The notes beneath the pieces are model-generated. The model did no database searches. It was not told where the DNA came from and saw only the letters and a program-made list of their open reading frames with translations. Of a stretch of 64,000 bases of DNA, positions 26,303 through 34,920 are shown in pieces. The number at the start of each line of letters is the position of its first letter. Positions within the stretch are counted from its first letter, which is position 1. Source of the DNA: Bdellovibrionales bacterium GWA1_52_35 (GTDB taxonomy: Bacteria; Bdellovibrionota; UBA1018); contig MEPO01000034.1 of NCBI GenBank assembly GCA_001769805.1, positions 1 through 64,000 of the forward strand, in the 5' to 3' direction. Both the position numbers and the translations under genes were made by a program.

Positions 26303-27936
26303 TACGAGGCTTCCTGTTGCCCATCCTCGGAGTTGGCAAGGTCAGAGAGATCGACAGGATTCCCGGAAGAGTCCAGAAATCCTCCGGCGACCCGGACAAC
26401 CTGCGCTGCTTTGGTCAGACGCTCGTTGAGTTTGGCAGAGTTGTCTTTTTCCCTGGCGTACCGATCCTGCAAAAGGTCCATGTTGAATTCAAGAGTATCA
26501 AGCTTCCGCTTGAGTTCCATGATTTTGCTTTCCCGGGCGCCGATCAGGACTTCTGAATCCTTGCGGATGATCTCGAGTTTGTTCTCCAGTTCCTTTTCCC
26601 TCACCCGGATCTTGCGAATGTCGGAGCGGACGCGATCTTTAAGGCGCTCGGTTTCATCCGTGGCTTCCTGGACCTGGCCTTCCAGCAATTTGGCTTTATC
26701 GCTTTTGGCTTTCATCAGGAAACGGAGTTCAACAATTTCATTCTGAAGCTTGCTGGTTTCAGCGGTCTTGTTTTTTTGCAGATCGTTGATGGATTTCTTC
26801 TGGTCCTCAATCAGATTGTAGAGCTCCGTGTTTTTCGAACGCTCTTCCTGAACCTGATCCGAAAGATTTGTGATCTGCTGTCGAGCCGCTTTGAGCTGGG
26901 TTGAAAGTACGGCGACATCTTTTTCACGAAGCTGCAGATATTTTTTGATTGTCTCGAGATCAGGAGTATCGGCCGCGCCCCCCGGCACGATTGCATCGCC
27001 TTCAGTCTGGGCAAATAGAAACGGCTCAGTCTCCTCTGCTGCAGGCGTACTGTTTGTCTTGCTGAAGAGATATGGCATCTCCCGCACGGCTTCAAGGTCA
27101 CTGAATTCTGTGGTTTCCCTGGCTACTGGGTTGCTTACAACCGAAGGGCTTGCTACCGGATCCGGCTCCGGAAGAAAGGGCGTGCTGCTGTCCTGAGCAT
27201 CGTCTGAATCCAGCTCGAATTGAAAGTGGGTACCGGTTTCGGCTTTTGCCGCAGCGATCGCTTCAGCAATGGCGTCGGCAGGCGAGGAGTCGGGCATTGC
27301 CAGCCCTGGAACTGTCTCTGAGCCCGGGAGAGCGGAATCAAAAGACAAAACGGAATCAGAGGAGAGTGCAGATTCTGAAGGCAGCGGGGGAGGGCTCAAA
27401 GGAGTCTCGTCCGTTTCCGGGCCTTCGAGCGAAATGGAACTCAGTTCGTTTTTTCCGTTGATGCCAAAAATATCCGCGACGTGCTCGATACTGATGGGCC
27501 CCGAGGGGGCTTCCAGAAGGTTTTCTTGCGCGTTTTCCTCGAAACCAAAAATCGAGTTGATGATTTTGAAAAGCTGGTCCTGGATGTCGGGATCTGGAGC
27601 CGCCGGACAGTGAAGATAGGCATGAGCACCCTGCGTGCTTCTTTGGTGCTCGGCAAACTGGGGATCTCGCCAGATCTCGGAAGTGAGAATCAGCGGCAGG
27701 TCGGTGTAGGCGGGATCGGCTTTGAGCTTGGTAATGAACTGAATCCCGGCTTCCGGGGCTGTTGTTCCCGCTTCCCGGTGGACAATAGCAAGGTCCAGAC
27801 TCTGCCCATGTAATTGAACGAGCTGCCACGCCTCTTTGGCGTTTTCGGGGACGAACACTACATCCCCGCGAGCTTTCCAGCTTGCCAGGATATTGCGCCA
27901 TGCGTCGATATGAGGATTCAGTAGAAGAATCTTCAT
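26302..27936 (-). CDS. Pseudo-receiver plus long coiled-coil protein (AglZ/FrzS-like)
   Basis: 544 aa from ATG 27936, which has AGAGGA 6 nt upstream. Residues ~1-125 fold like a receiver (MKILLLNPHIDAW, DLAIVHREAG, LILTSEIWRD), but the phospho-acceptor Asp position is His (AIVHREAG) and the conserved Lys near AYLHCPA is missing, so it should not be phosphorylated normally. A ~200-residue Ser/Pro/Glu-rich linker follows, then ~180 residues of uninterrupted heptad coiled coil (about 330-515). Myxococcus AglZ and FrzS, polarity and motility proteins, share this architecture. It is coupled to the GGDEF gene by TAATG and diverges from the bactofilin operon. Role in polarity is inference. Confidence 0.82.
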   Translation of the reverse strand: MKILLLNPHIDAWRNILASWKARGDVVFVPENAKEAWQLVQLHGQSLDLAIVHREAGTTAPEAGIQFITKLKADPAYTDLPLILTSEIWRDPQFAEHQRSTQGAHAYLHCPAAPDPDIQDQLFKIINSIFGFEENAQENLLEAPSGPISIEHVADIFGINGKNELSSISLEGPETDETPLSPPPLPSESALSSDSVLSFDSALPGSETVPGLAMPDSSPADAIAEAIAAAKAETGTHFQFELDSDDAQDSSTPFLPEPDPVASPSVVSNPVARETTEFSDLEAVREMPYLFSKTNSTPAAEETEPFLFAQTEGDAIVPGGAADTPDLETIKKYLQLREKDVAVLSTQLKAARQQITNLSDQVQEERSKNTELYNLIEDQKKSINDLQKNKTAETSKLQNEIVELRFLMKAKSDKAKLLEGQVQEATDETERLKDRVRSDIRKIRVREKELENKLEIIRKDSEVLIGARESKIMELKRKLDTLEFNMDLLQDRYAREKDNSAKLNERLTKAAQVVRVAGGFLDSSGNPVDLSDLANSEDGQQEAS

Positions 27937-27968
27937 CAACATCCTCTTCGGCACTGGAGCGCCATAAG

Positions 27969-27997
27969 TTGACACTTATTTTATTAGACGATAACGT
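27969..27997 (+). promoter_or_regulatory. Sigma-70-like promoter for the bactofilin operon
   Basis: TTGACA (27969-27974) and TAACGT (27992-27997) are 17 nt apart, with the first gene starting at 28044. The element sits in the 107-nt region shared with the divergent pseudo-receiver operon. Confidence 0.55.
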
Positions 27998-28043
27998 TTT
28001 TAAGGGCTCAGAACCAAAGGGAAACCGGATTTAATTGATTCAC

Positions 28044-28847
28044 ATGAAAGATAAGAAACGCAACCTTTCCGATAGTCTGACGGTACTTGTATTCAAAGAT
28101 AGCTATGCAGCAAGGACGTTTCGGGTCCCGTTGAGCTGGATCAATCGAATCGGCAGCTGGATCGGGCTTCTCGTCCTGATCTCGGTTCTCAGTGGATTTT
28201 TGGCTGTAAAATTTTACTGGGCGAGTCGCATGGCCAGTCCTGCACGCGTGCAGGAGCTGGAATTTGAGCTGCAGGATTTGAAGGCATCGCTCATGCCTCA
28301 AAAGCAACCCGCCCTCAATGAAGTCGCAAGTCCGGTTCCAGAGATGACGACCAGTCCGGAGGCGGGCACGGAACAGGCCTCCTCCGATGAGGCGAATATC
28401 AAACAGCTTTTCCCCGAGGCCCAGCTTGCGAATCCGGATACAGTTCCGATTGGAATTCATTCGCCGAAAGTCGTCTGGGAAGGGAAATCGCTGGCCGTGA
28501 ATTTCGCGATTCAGTACCGAAATGAGGATGGTAAAAACCAGCAGGGGAAAATCGTGGTGCTCGCCTACGGACCGGAAGCTCTTTTGACTTATCCGGCAGG
28601 CGTCCTGAATTTTTCTGGCTCAGGCAGTCTGCTGACGGCCGACAAGGGTGAATATTTCTCGGTGAGCCGTTTCCGGGAAGTGAAGGCAAAATTCGGCCCG
28701 GTTGCCTCAACAGATCATCTTAGAAATGTGGATATTTTCCTCTTTGAGAACAGCGGCAAACTTCTGGTTCATCAAAACTTCAAAACCGGGCCGGCCAAAA
28801 ACCGTGAGCCTTCTCCTCGACCGGCAGCATCGGCGAAGGGGTTTTGA
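28044..28847 (+). CDS. Single-pass membrane protein upstream of bactofilin
   Basis: 267 aa from ATG 28044. A cytoplasmic basic N-terminus with SLTVLVFKDSYAARTFRVPLSWI leads into one membrane helix (~37-60), then a short coiled segment (PARVQELEFELQDLKASL), a Pro/Ser/Glu linker, and a C-terminal beta-rich domain (~130-250). The N-terminal module resembles the anchor of bactofilin-linked M23 peptidases, but no HxxxD or HxH zinc motif is present, so no peptidase is encoded. The adjacent bactofilin starts 2 nt later, suggesting that this protein anchors or reads the filament. Not a recognised family. Confidence 0.75.
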   Translation: MKDKKRNLSDSLTVLVFKDSYAARTFRVPLSWINRIGSWIGLLVLISVLSGFLAVKFYWASRMASPARVQELEFELQDLKASLMPQKQPALNEVASPVPEMTTSPEAGTEQASSDEANIKQLFPEAQLANPDTVPIGIHSPKVVWEGKSLAVNFAIQYRNEDGKNQQGKIVVLAYGPEALLTYPAGVLNFSGSGSLLTADKGEYFSVSRFREVKAKFGPVASTDHLRNVDIFLFENSGKLLVHQNFKTGPAKNREPSPRPAASAKGF

Positions 28848-28849
28848 AC

Positions 28850-29209
28850 ATGACATCGACTCTTCAGGAAACAGCAATCAACTTCATTGCCGAGGGAACC
28901 CGCCTCGAAGGCAAGATGCGTTTCGGTCAGATTTCCCGAGTTCATGGAACACTGGTCGGCGAGGTCATCGCGGAAACAGGAAGCACATTGATCCTCGGCG
29001 AAAGCGCAGTTGTTGAAGGCAGTATCGAGGCGGATACGCTTGTCGTGGAAGGCTATGTTCAGGGCGATATTACTGCCTCGGGTAAAGTGCTCATCGCGGG
29101 AAACGGACGGGTTATCGGCAATATCCGGACTTCTGCTCTGGTCCTGGAATTCGGAGCTTACTTCGAAGGTAAGTGCAGCATGGAAATCGCGGCTGCAGCG
29201 GCAGTCTGA
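28850..29209 (+). CDS. Bactofilin
   Basis: 119 aa. The core is a right-handed beta-helix of hydrophobic-Gly repeats: FIAEGTRLEGKMRF, VHGTLVGEVIA, LILGESAVVEGSI, TLVVEGYVQGDI, GKVLIAGNGRVIGNI, LEFGAYFEGKCSM. Bactofilins polymerise without nucleotide into filaments that organise cell-wall enzymes, polarity and motility proteins. The N-terminal tail TLQETAINFIAEGT is short, as in membrane-tethered types. Its 3' end converges with the M16 gene with only 9 nt between. Confidence 0.93.
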   Translation: MTSTLQETAINFIAEGTRLEGKMRFGQISRVHGTLVGEVIAETGSTLILGESAVVEGSIEADTLVVEGYVQGDITASGKVLIAGNGRVIGNIRTSALVLEFGAYFEGKCSMEIAAAAAV

Positions 29210-29218
29210 ACGGAATCT

Positions 29219-30625
29219 TCAGAACAGGTCCTTCTGCGAAACCACCCGACTGCTGAACCCACCCTGTCCCGCGAGACTTGCCTTGATCTGTTTGGCATCA
29301 CCCGCAACCACGACGTAAATCAAATCAGGATTGAAGTGCTTTTTTAGCGCGGCTTCAATTTCAATGCGTGTCAGTGCGTGAATTTTCGGAACAAACTGGT
29401 TGAGAAAGTCAGGGTCGAGTCCCATGACATGCCCGACTGTCCAGCGGGAGGCGATCGCACCGAGTGTAGCCGTTCCAAGCGGAAAGCCGCCCATCAGATA
29501 TTCTTTGGCCGTCTCAATCTCCTGATCACCGATCGGCGCTGTTCGGAGGCTTTTGAGCGCATCGAGCACTTTGCGAATGAGGGGGCCTGTCGTTACATTG
29601 CGGGTTGCGGCAGCAATACTGAAAATTCCCAGCTCCCGGTTGTAACTGAAGTTGCTTCCGATCGCGTAGGTCAGGCCCAGTTTGTCCCGAATCACGGAAT
29701 TCAGGCGGCTGTCAAAATATTCGCCAAAAAGTGCATTAATCACGGCAAGAGCATATTGATCCGGATGATTGAACTTCGGAGCCCGAAAGCCAATGCGGAC
29801 TTGGGTCTGATTGAGTTCAGGGCGATTAACAATCAAAACCTGCCCGGTCTTTGCCGGAGGAATTCGCTTGTCCGAAAAAACTTTTGCTGTCCTCGGCGGC
29901 GCCTCCCCAGTCCAGCTGCCGAATGATTCCAGCAGTTGGGGGCGAAGTGCAACGCGATCCGCACGGCCAACAATCACGAGCGAAGCGTTTTTTGGTGTGA
30001 ATTGGGATTTATGAAAGTTCACCAGGTCCGCAGGCGTGATTTTCCGAAACTCCTCAGCCGAAACGAGGGCACCTCTGCCATACGGAGTGGCGGCTGTGGT
30101 CTGCCGTCTGAAAGCGAGGCTCACCAGCGATTCGCCGGTATCACCGATATGCGACCAGTGATCCAGAATACTGGCATGCTGCCGATTGAACTCAGGCCCG
30201 GTCAGATCGGGATGAATTGCCATCTTGGCGAGCAATTTCAGCAAGACCGGTGCATCGGGTGCCAGGCCATGCAGCCCCAGAGTGAAGAACTCCTCATCAG
30301 GTGCCGTATAGTGGAACGCTCCCAGTGCTTCGATTTCAGGTCCACGATCCAGGACCTTTGCGAGCAATTCGGTCATGCCCGATTTTCCGGCAGGATCGTC
30401 ACGAGAGCCGGATTTGAGTACCAGGGCAAGATCCACGAGGGGAAGTTTGTCATTCTGAAACCAGATGACTTCAAGCCCGTTTGGCAGCATCTCGACTTCG
30501 GGCGCGGGAAGTCGGATCTCGGGAGTGGCGGCTCTTGAGTTCGTTGCGGTCATGCTGCTCAGCCCTAGAAGGGCAAGAGGAAGAGCCAACACGAGTCCGA
30601 GTGCGGTTGCGATGGGAGATCTCAT
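29219..30625 (-). CDS. M16 family protein lacking the zinc motif (non-catalytic partner)
   Basis: 468 aa with a signal peptide (SPIATALGLVLALPLALLGLSS). The N-terminal M16 domain is complete, but the HxxEH site is replaced: where the paralogue has HLFEH this reads GMTELLAKVLDRG. The C-terminal half keeps the substrate-binding RxxxY element (IRDKLGLTYAIGSNFS). Bacterial two-subunit M16 enzymes pair one zinc subunit with one such inactive subunit. It overlaps the catalytic gene by 4 nt (ATGA), consistent with a heterodimer in the periplasm. Confidence 0.88.
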   Translation of the reverse strand: MRSPIATALGLVLALPLALLGLSSMTATNSRAATPEIRLPAPEVEMLPNGLEVIWFQNDKLPLVDLALVLKSGSRDDPAGKSGMTELLAKVLDRGPEIEALGAFHYTAPDEEFFTLGLHGLAPDAPVLLKLLAKMAIHPDLTGPEFNRQHASILDHWSHIGDTGESLVSLAFRRQTTAATPYGRGALVSAEEFRKITPADLVNFHKSQFTPKNASLVIVGRADRVALRPQLLESFGSWTGEAPPRTAKVFSDKRIPPAKTGQVLIVNRPELNQTQVRIGFRAPKFNHPDQYALAVINALFGEYFDSRLNSVIRDKLGLTYAIGSNFSYNRELGIFSIAAATRNVTTGPLIRKVLDALKSLRTAPIGDQEIETAKEYLMGGFPLGTATLGAIASRWTVGHVMGLDPDFLNQFVPKIHALTRIEIEAALKKHFNPDLIYVVVAGDAKQIKASLAGQGGFSSRVVSQKDLF

Positions 30626-31950
30626 TTTTTACCCGCCTTGGGAACCAGTGTCACGATGGAACGATTATTCGGAATCAGGTATTTCTGTGCGACCCGTTTC
30701 ACGTCTTCCCGGGTCACGTTCAGATATTTCTGCAGATCACTCGAGAAATCCCGGGAGTCACCCAGGATCGTATGAACGGTTCCGATCAGCTGCCCCAGTC
30801 CCTGCGGCGTGCGAATGCTGTCGAGCATCTGGACCGTGAGCTGTCTTACCGCCCTCTGGATTTCCTCTGCCGTGACGCTGTTTTCCTGGACTTCGCCAAT
30901 CAGTTCGTTCAGGGCGGTCTGAACGCGGGTCGCGGGAACGCCCCCTTTCATAACGGCATTGATCATGAATAAACCGGGGTAGGTCGGAGTGTAGGCCGAA
31001 CCGGAAATCGTGATGGCCAGATTCTGTTCTTCCACGATGCTGCGATAGGCTCTTGAGTGAGTGCCTTCAAAAAGAATATTGGCCAGAACATCGAGGGCGA
31101 ATGAATCATCCTTCTCGGCGGAAGTGACATGATAAGCGCTGCTGAACCGTTCAGAAGCCACCTGATCGCGTAAAATCAGCTGACGCTCTTCTTCCTGCTG
31201 TGGCTCGGCGGCGAATTTCCGTAAGGGTCGGGGAGCGTTCTTCAACGGGCCGTAATATTTCTGGATCAGGCTCCAGAGGTGATCCGTTTTGAAGTCCCCG
31301 ACAATGACGAGTGCTGCATTCGCCGGTTGGTAATGACTTCGGTAAAAAGCGGTCATCTGCTCCACATTCAGATTGAGCAGGTCCGGGGCATAGCCAATCA
31401 CCGGGAACTGATACGGATGGTAACGGTAAGCAAGGGCCCAGAGGGCTTCCTGCATTTTTCCTTCCGGAGTGTTTTCGGCCCTGAGGCGGCGCTCTTCGAG
31501 AACCACCAGTTTCTCGGTGTTCAGGGTTTCTTCAGTCAGGGTGAGATTGGCCATCCGGTCGGATTCCATATCCACGACTTTTTCGAGCAGGTTTGGAACA
31601 AAATTTTCAAAATAAACGGTGTAATCTCGTGTCGTGAAAGCATTCACTTCCGCACCTTTTGCTTCCAGCTCCCGGAAGAACCGTCTGGGCCCGAATTTGG
31701 GCGTTCCTTTGAACATCAGATGTTCGAAAAGATGTGCCATACCGGTACTGCCGCCGTGCTCATCCACCGAGCCAACCCGAAACCAGGTTTGATAGGAGAT
31801 GATCGGGACCGTGTGATCCTCAACCATGATCACCACAAGATCATTTGAAAGCTTCCGCTGATCGAGGGTGACCTTCGCGCCCAATCCTTCAATTTCCCGC
31901 CGACATCCGGTGAAGGCCAGCAGGAAAGCGAAGAGGACGAAAAGCTTCAT
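30622..31950 (-). CDS. M16 zinc metallopeptidase, lipoprotein
   Basis: 442 aa from ATG 31950, whose ATGA overlaps the epimerase stop. The N-terminus has lipobox LAFTGC (C16), so it is likely membrane-attached. The zinc site is complete: H73-LF-E76-H77 in MAHLFEHLMFKGT, and the third ligand lies in the VVLEERR helix. The downstream domain has the YSTPTYPGLF-type and RTPQGLGQLIG segments seen in processing peptidase-like proteins. Predicted partner is the inactive M16 protein encoded next. Substrate not shown. Confidence 0.93.
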   Translation of the reverse strand: MKLFVLFAFLLAFTGCRREIEGLGAKVTLDQRKLSNDLVVIMVEDHTVPIISYQTWFRVGSVDEHGGSTGMAHLFEHLMFKGTPKFGPRRFFRELEAKGAEVNAFTTRDYTVYFENFVPNLLEKVVDMESDRMANLTLTEETLNTEKLVVLEERRLRAENTPEGKMQEALWALAYRYHPYQFPVIGYAPDLLNLNVEQMTAFYRSHYQPANAALVIVGDFKTDHLWSLIQKYYGPLKNAPRPLRKFAAEPQQEEERQLILRDQVASERFSSAYHVTSAEKDDSFALDVLANILFEGTHSRAYRSIVEEQNLAITISGSAYTPTYPGLFMINAVMKGGVPATRVQTALNELIGEVQENSVTAEEIQRAVRQLTVQMLDSIRTPQGLGQLIGTVHTILGDSRDFSSDLQKYLNVTREDVKRVAQKYLIPNNRSIVTLVPKAGKK

Positions 31951-32948
31951 AACCATTTTTCCTGTCGATACCATCCGATTGTTTGAGTCATTCCACTGCG
32001 CAGATCGAATTCCGGCGAGAAATTGAGCACTCGCGTGGCCTTTTCATTCGAGCAGACCCAGTAATCAGGGCGCAGTTCATTGAGCTTATCGAGATTCAGT
32101 GGAAAAGTCTTGCCCGTCATTTTGCCAATCCCCGACAATCCCCAGGCCAGGGAAGAAATGACAAACCGTGGAATTCGGAAAACGAACGGGTCACGATCCA
32201 GGCATTCCGCGATTGTGGCCAGGAACTCCCGGTAAGAGTGGACGGCACTGGCCGTTAAATAGAATTTCTCACCACTTGGAGCGGCGTCACTGGGCATCAA
32301 AGCTGCCTGAATGATTCCGCGGCAGAGGTCTTCAGAGTGGATTGCGCTGTAATACTTCTGACCATCGGGTGAGCCACCCTGAATGATGGGCATCAGATTG
32401 CGGGCAACCGTTTGAATAATGACAAAAACACCCTTGTCGCGAGGCCCATAAACCATCGGGGGTCGCACGATCGAAAGCTGAAACTGGTCTTTGTACTTCA
32501 AAAGCTCTCTTTCACCTTGCAGCTTGCTTTCCCCGTAAAAGGAAACCGGTTGCTCGGCTTCAGCTTCGGTTCGGGGGGTCTGGGAGCTTGCCGGACCGGC
32601 AGCGGCCAGGCTGGACACGAGCACGAAGCGCTTGAGCCCGGGATTCACTTCCGCGACTGCGCGTGCGAGCCTTTCTGTTCCCCAGGCATTTGCTTCAAAA
32701 TAGGCGTCCCGATCAGGAGCGGCTGTTGCGCCTGCGAGATGGAAAACGTAATCAACGCCAGAAACCGCCTTTTTCAAAGACTCAAAATCCCCGAGATGGC
32801 CCTCGAAGCGTTCATAATGCATCCCGTTCAGATTCTTCAGGCTGGAACTGGAGCGCATCAGGGCCCGGATTTCGAATCCGAGCTGGTGGAGTTTCTCAAT
32901 AAGGGTACTTCCAATGAATCCGCTGGCGCCGGTGATGAGTGCTTTCAT
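31947..32948 (-). CDS. NAD(P)-dependent epimerase/dehydratase (extended SDR)
   Basis: 333 aa from ATG 32948. Rossmann motif ITGASGFIGSTLIEKL at the N-terminus, FHLAGATAAP, catalytic LVSSLAAAG and YGESK (Tyr and Lys), then IVRPPMVYGPRDKG. These define the extended short-chain dehydrogenase family acting on nucleotide sugars or related substrates; the exact substrate is open. The promoter-like TTGACA element lies upstream. Its stop overlaps the M16 gene. Confidence 0.88.
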   Translation of the reverse strand: MKALITGASGFIGSTLIEKLHQLGFEIRALMRSSSSLKNLNGMHYERFEGHLGDFESLKKAVSGVDYVFHLAGATAAPDRDAYFEANAWGTERLARAVAEVNPGLKRFVLVSSLAAAGPASSQTPRTEAEAEQPVSFYGESKLQGERELLKYKDQFQLSIVRPPMVYGPRDKGVFVIIQTVARNLMPIIQGGSPDGQKYYSAIHSEDLCRGIIQAALMPSDAAPSGEKFYLTASAVHSYREFLATIAECLDRDPFVFRIPRFVISSLAWGLSGIGKMTGKTFPLNLDKLNELRPDYWVCSNEKATRVLNFSPEFDLRSGMTQTIGWYRQEKWL

Positions 32949-32963
32949 AAGGTCTTGAATTTT

Positions 32964-32993
32964 TTGGTACCCGAGCGCCGGGAAACGTGTCAA
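32964..32993 (-). promoter_or_regulatory. Sigma-70-like promoter for the epimerase-M16 operon
   Basis: TTGACA (32993-32988) and TACCAA (32969-32964) on the minus strand, with an 18-nt spacer, lie upstream of the epimerase ATG at 32948. The predicted leader is about 10 nt. Confidence 0.45.
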
Positions 32994-33014
32994 TAGGGGA
33001 ATGCGAGAACCAAA

Positions 33015-33785
33015 ATGAGGCTGACGATTTTAGGTTGTGGAACATCAACTGGCGTACCGCTGATTCATTGCAGCTGCCCGGTCTGTAAGTCCAGAAATTC
33101 CAAAAATAAACGACTCAGGGCTTCTGCCTGGCTGCAGATCCATGGAAAAAGTTTCCTGCTCGATACCTCCACGGACTTCAGGGCTCAGGCTTTGCGGACG
33201 AGGATTCCGCGGATCGATGCTGTTTTTTACACTCATCCCCATGCCGATCATATCCACGGGATTGACGATCTCCGCAGTTTCAATTTTATCCAGAAAGAAA
33301 GCATCCCGCTCTACGGGAATCAGTGGACCTGCGACGAAATGCGGGAAAAATTCAAATACATCTTTTCACCCCGCCCGGTGGAGGGAGGGGGAATTCCGCA
33401 GCTGACTCTGAACACGATCACTACGGCTTCGAAATCGCTCAAAGTCTCCGGTGTTAAGGTCGTGCCGATTTCCCTGAAACACGGCTCAAGAGAGACGGTC
33501 GGCTATCGGTTTGAGTCAATTGCATACCTGACCGATTGTAGTTATATTCCAATCTCGTCAATTGAGAGATTGAGAGGGCTTGAGGTTCTGGTTCTGGATT
33601 GCCTCCGGATCGAGCCTCACCAGACTCATTTGAATCTGGAGCAGGCTCTGGGCGTGATCAGGGAACTGAAACCCAAGAGGACGTATCTCACGCATTTGGG
33701 GCATGATTTCGATTACGTCAAGACTTCCAAGGCGCTGCCCAAAGGGGTGGCACTTGCATATGATGGACTGAAGATTTCCCTTTAA
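33015..33785 (+). CDS. Metallo-beta-lactamase-fold hydrolase (PhnP-like)
   Basis: 256 aa. The N-terminus LTILGCGTSTGVPLIHCSCPVCKS has a Cys cluster like the structural zinc site of PhnP. The catalytic HxHxDH is YTHPHADHIHGID, with later metal ligands in LTDCSYIP and LTHLGHDFDY. PhnP is a cyclic phosphodiesterase; many relatives act on other phosphodiesters. No phn genes are nearby, so I give only the family. It is followed 18 nt later by alanine dehydrogenase. Confidence 0.88.
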   Translation: MRLTILGCGTSTGVPLIHCSCPVCKSRNSKNKRLRASAWLQIHGKSFLLDTSTDFRAQALRTRIPRIDAVFYTHPHADHIHGIDDLRSFNFIQKESIPLYGNQWTCDEMREKFKYIFSPRPVEGGGIPQLTLNTITTASKSLKVSGVKVVPISLKHGSRETVGYRFESIAYLTDCSYIPISSIERLRGLEVLVLDCLRIEPHQTHLNLEQALGVIRELKPKRTYLTHLGHDFDYVKTSKALPKGVALAYDGLKISL

Positions 33786-33803
33786 ACAGGGGAGGGGATT
33801 TAA

Positions 33804-34910
33804 ATGATTGTCGGTGTACCAAGAGAAATTAAGAATCGCGAAAACCGGGTTGGCATGGTGATCGCCGGAGTTCGTACGCTGACTCAGGCAGGGCACAAAG
33901 TTCTAATCCAGAACAATGCCGGTCAGGGCGCCGGGATTTCAGATGAAGATTATCGGAAAGCGGGCGCGACCATGGTCGAACTTGCCAAGGATATCTATGA
34001 CCGCGCCGACATGATCGTCAAAGTCAAAGAGCCTCTGCCCGAGGAATACCCTTTGCTTCGCGAAGGCCAGATTATCTTCACGTACCTGCATCTTGCGGCC
34101 GATGAGCGGCTGACCAAAGCCCTGATGGAGCGCAAGATCGTTGGAATTGCGTATGAAACAATCCAGATGGCAGACAGTTCCTTGCCCGTATTGGCCCCGA
34201 TGAGCGCGGTGGCCGGACGCATGGCGACTCAGATAGGCGCCAGCTATCTTCAACACGATCACGGTGGCAAGGGTCTGCTGCTCGGCGGAGTGACCGGGGT
34301 GCAGCGCGGACGCGTGGTCATTCTCGGCGGCGGAGTCGTCGGTGTGAACGCGGCTAAGATGGCGGCCGGCCTCGGAGCCAAAGTGACGATCATGGACGTC
34401 AACAGTCAAAGATTGGATTACCTCGCCGATATTTTCGGAAATGAGGTCAGCACGCTCTGCTCCAACAGTGAACAGATTGAGCGTGAGGTCATTCGTGCCG
34501 ACCTGGTAATCGGTGCAGTTCTGGTTCCTGGAGCGAAGGCCCCCAAACTGGTCAGTCGGGAAATGATCGCCAAAATGCAGCCGGGCAGTGTGATTGTGGA
34601 TGTGGCTGTTGACCAGGGCGGATGTGTCGAAACCTGCAGGCCCACCAGCCATGAGCACCCGACTTATACCGTGGATGGCGTGATTCATTACGCCGTTCCC
34701 AATATGCCGGGCGCCGTCCCCCGTACCTCGACCTACGCACTGACCAATGTGACGATGAGGTATGCCCTCATGATCGCAAACATGGGCTGGCGGGATGCGG
34801 TCAGCAAGGATGAGGCTCTCTTAAAAGGTGTGAATATCCTGAACGGGAAGGTCGCCTACAAGCGCGTGGCCGATGACCTGGGGCTTCCCTATGAGCCAGT
34901 TCACGTGTAA
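33804..34910 (+). CDS. ald: Alanine dehydrogenase
   Basis: 368 aa. It reversibly deaminates L-alanine to pyruvate with NAD. Family segments are [18 protein letters not shown], the substrate-binding [10 protein letters not shown] and [10 protein letters not shown] (Lys and His), the NAD-binding [22 protein letters not shown] and [10 protein letters not shown], and [21 protein letters not shown] strong GGGGAGGGG site precedes the ATG. In an amino-acid-consuming organism it could feed alanine carbon to central metabolism. Confidence 0.97.
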   Translation: MIVGVPREIKNRENRVGMVIAGVRTLTQAGHKVLIQNNAGQGAGISDEDYRKAGATMVELAKDIYDRADMIVKVKEPLPEEYPLLREGQIIFTYLHLAADERLTKALMERKIVGIAYETIQMADSSLPVLAPMSAVAGRMATQIGASYLQHDHGGKGLLLGGVTGVQRGRVVILGGGVVGVNAAKMAAGLGAKVTIMDVNSQRLDYLADIFGNEVSTLCSNSEQIEREVIRADLVIGAVLVPGAKAPKLVSREMIAKMQPGSVIVDVAVDQGGCVETCRPTSHEHPTYTVDGVIHYAVPNMPGAVPRTSTYALTNVTMRYALMIANMGWRDAVSKDEALLKGVNILNGKVAYKRVADDLGLPYEPVHV

Positions 34911-34920
34911 GCTTGATTGA

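Noticed and set aside
33745-33765. TGGCAC/TTGC elements that resemble a sigma-54 promoter
   Set aside because: The two halves are adjacent without the required 5-nt spacer and the site is inside a coding region.
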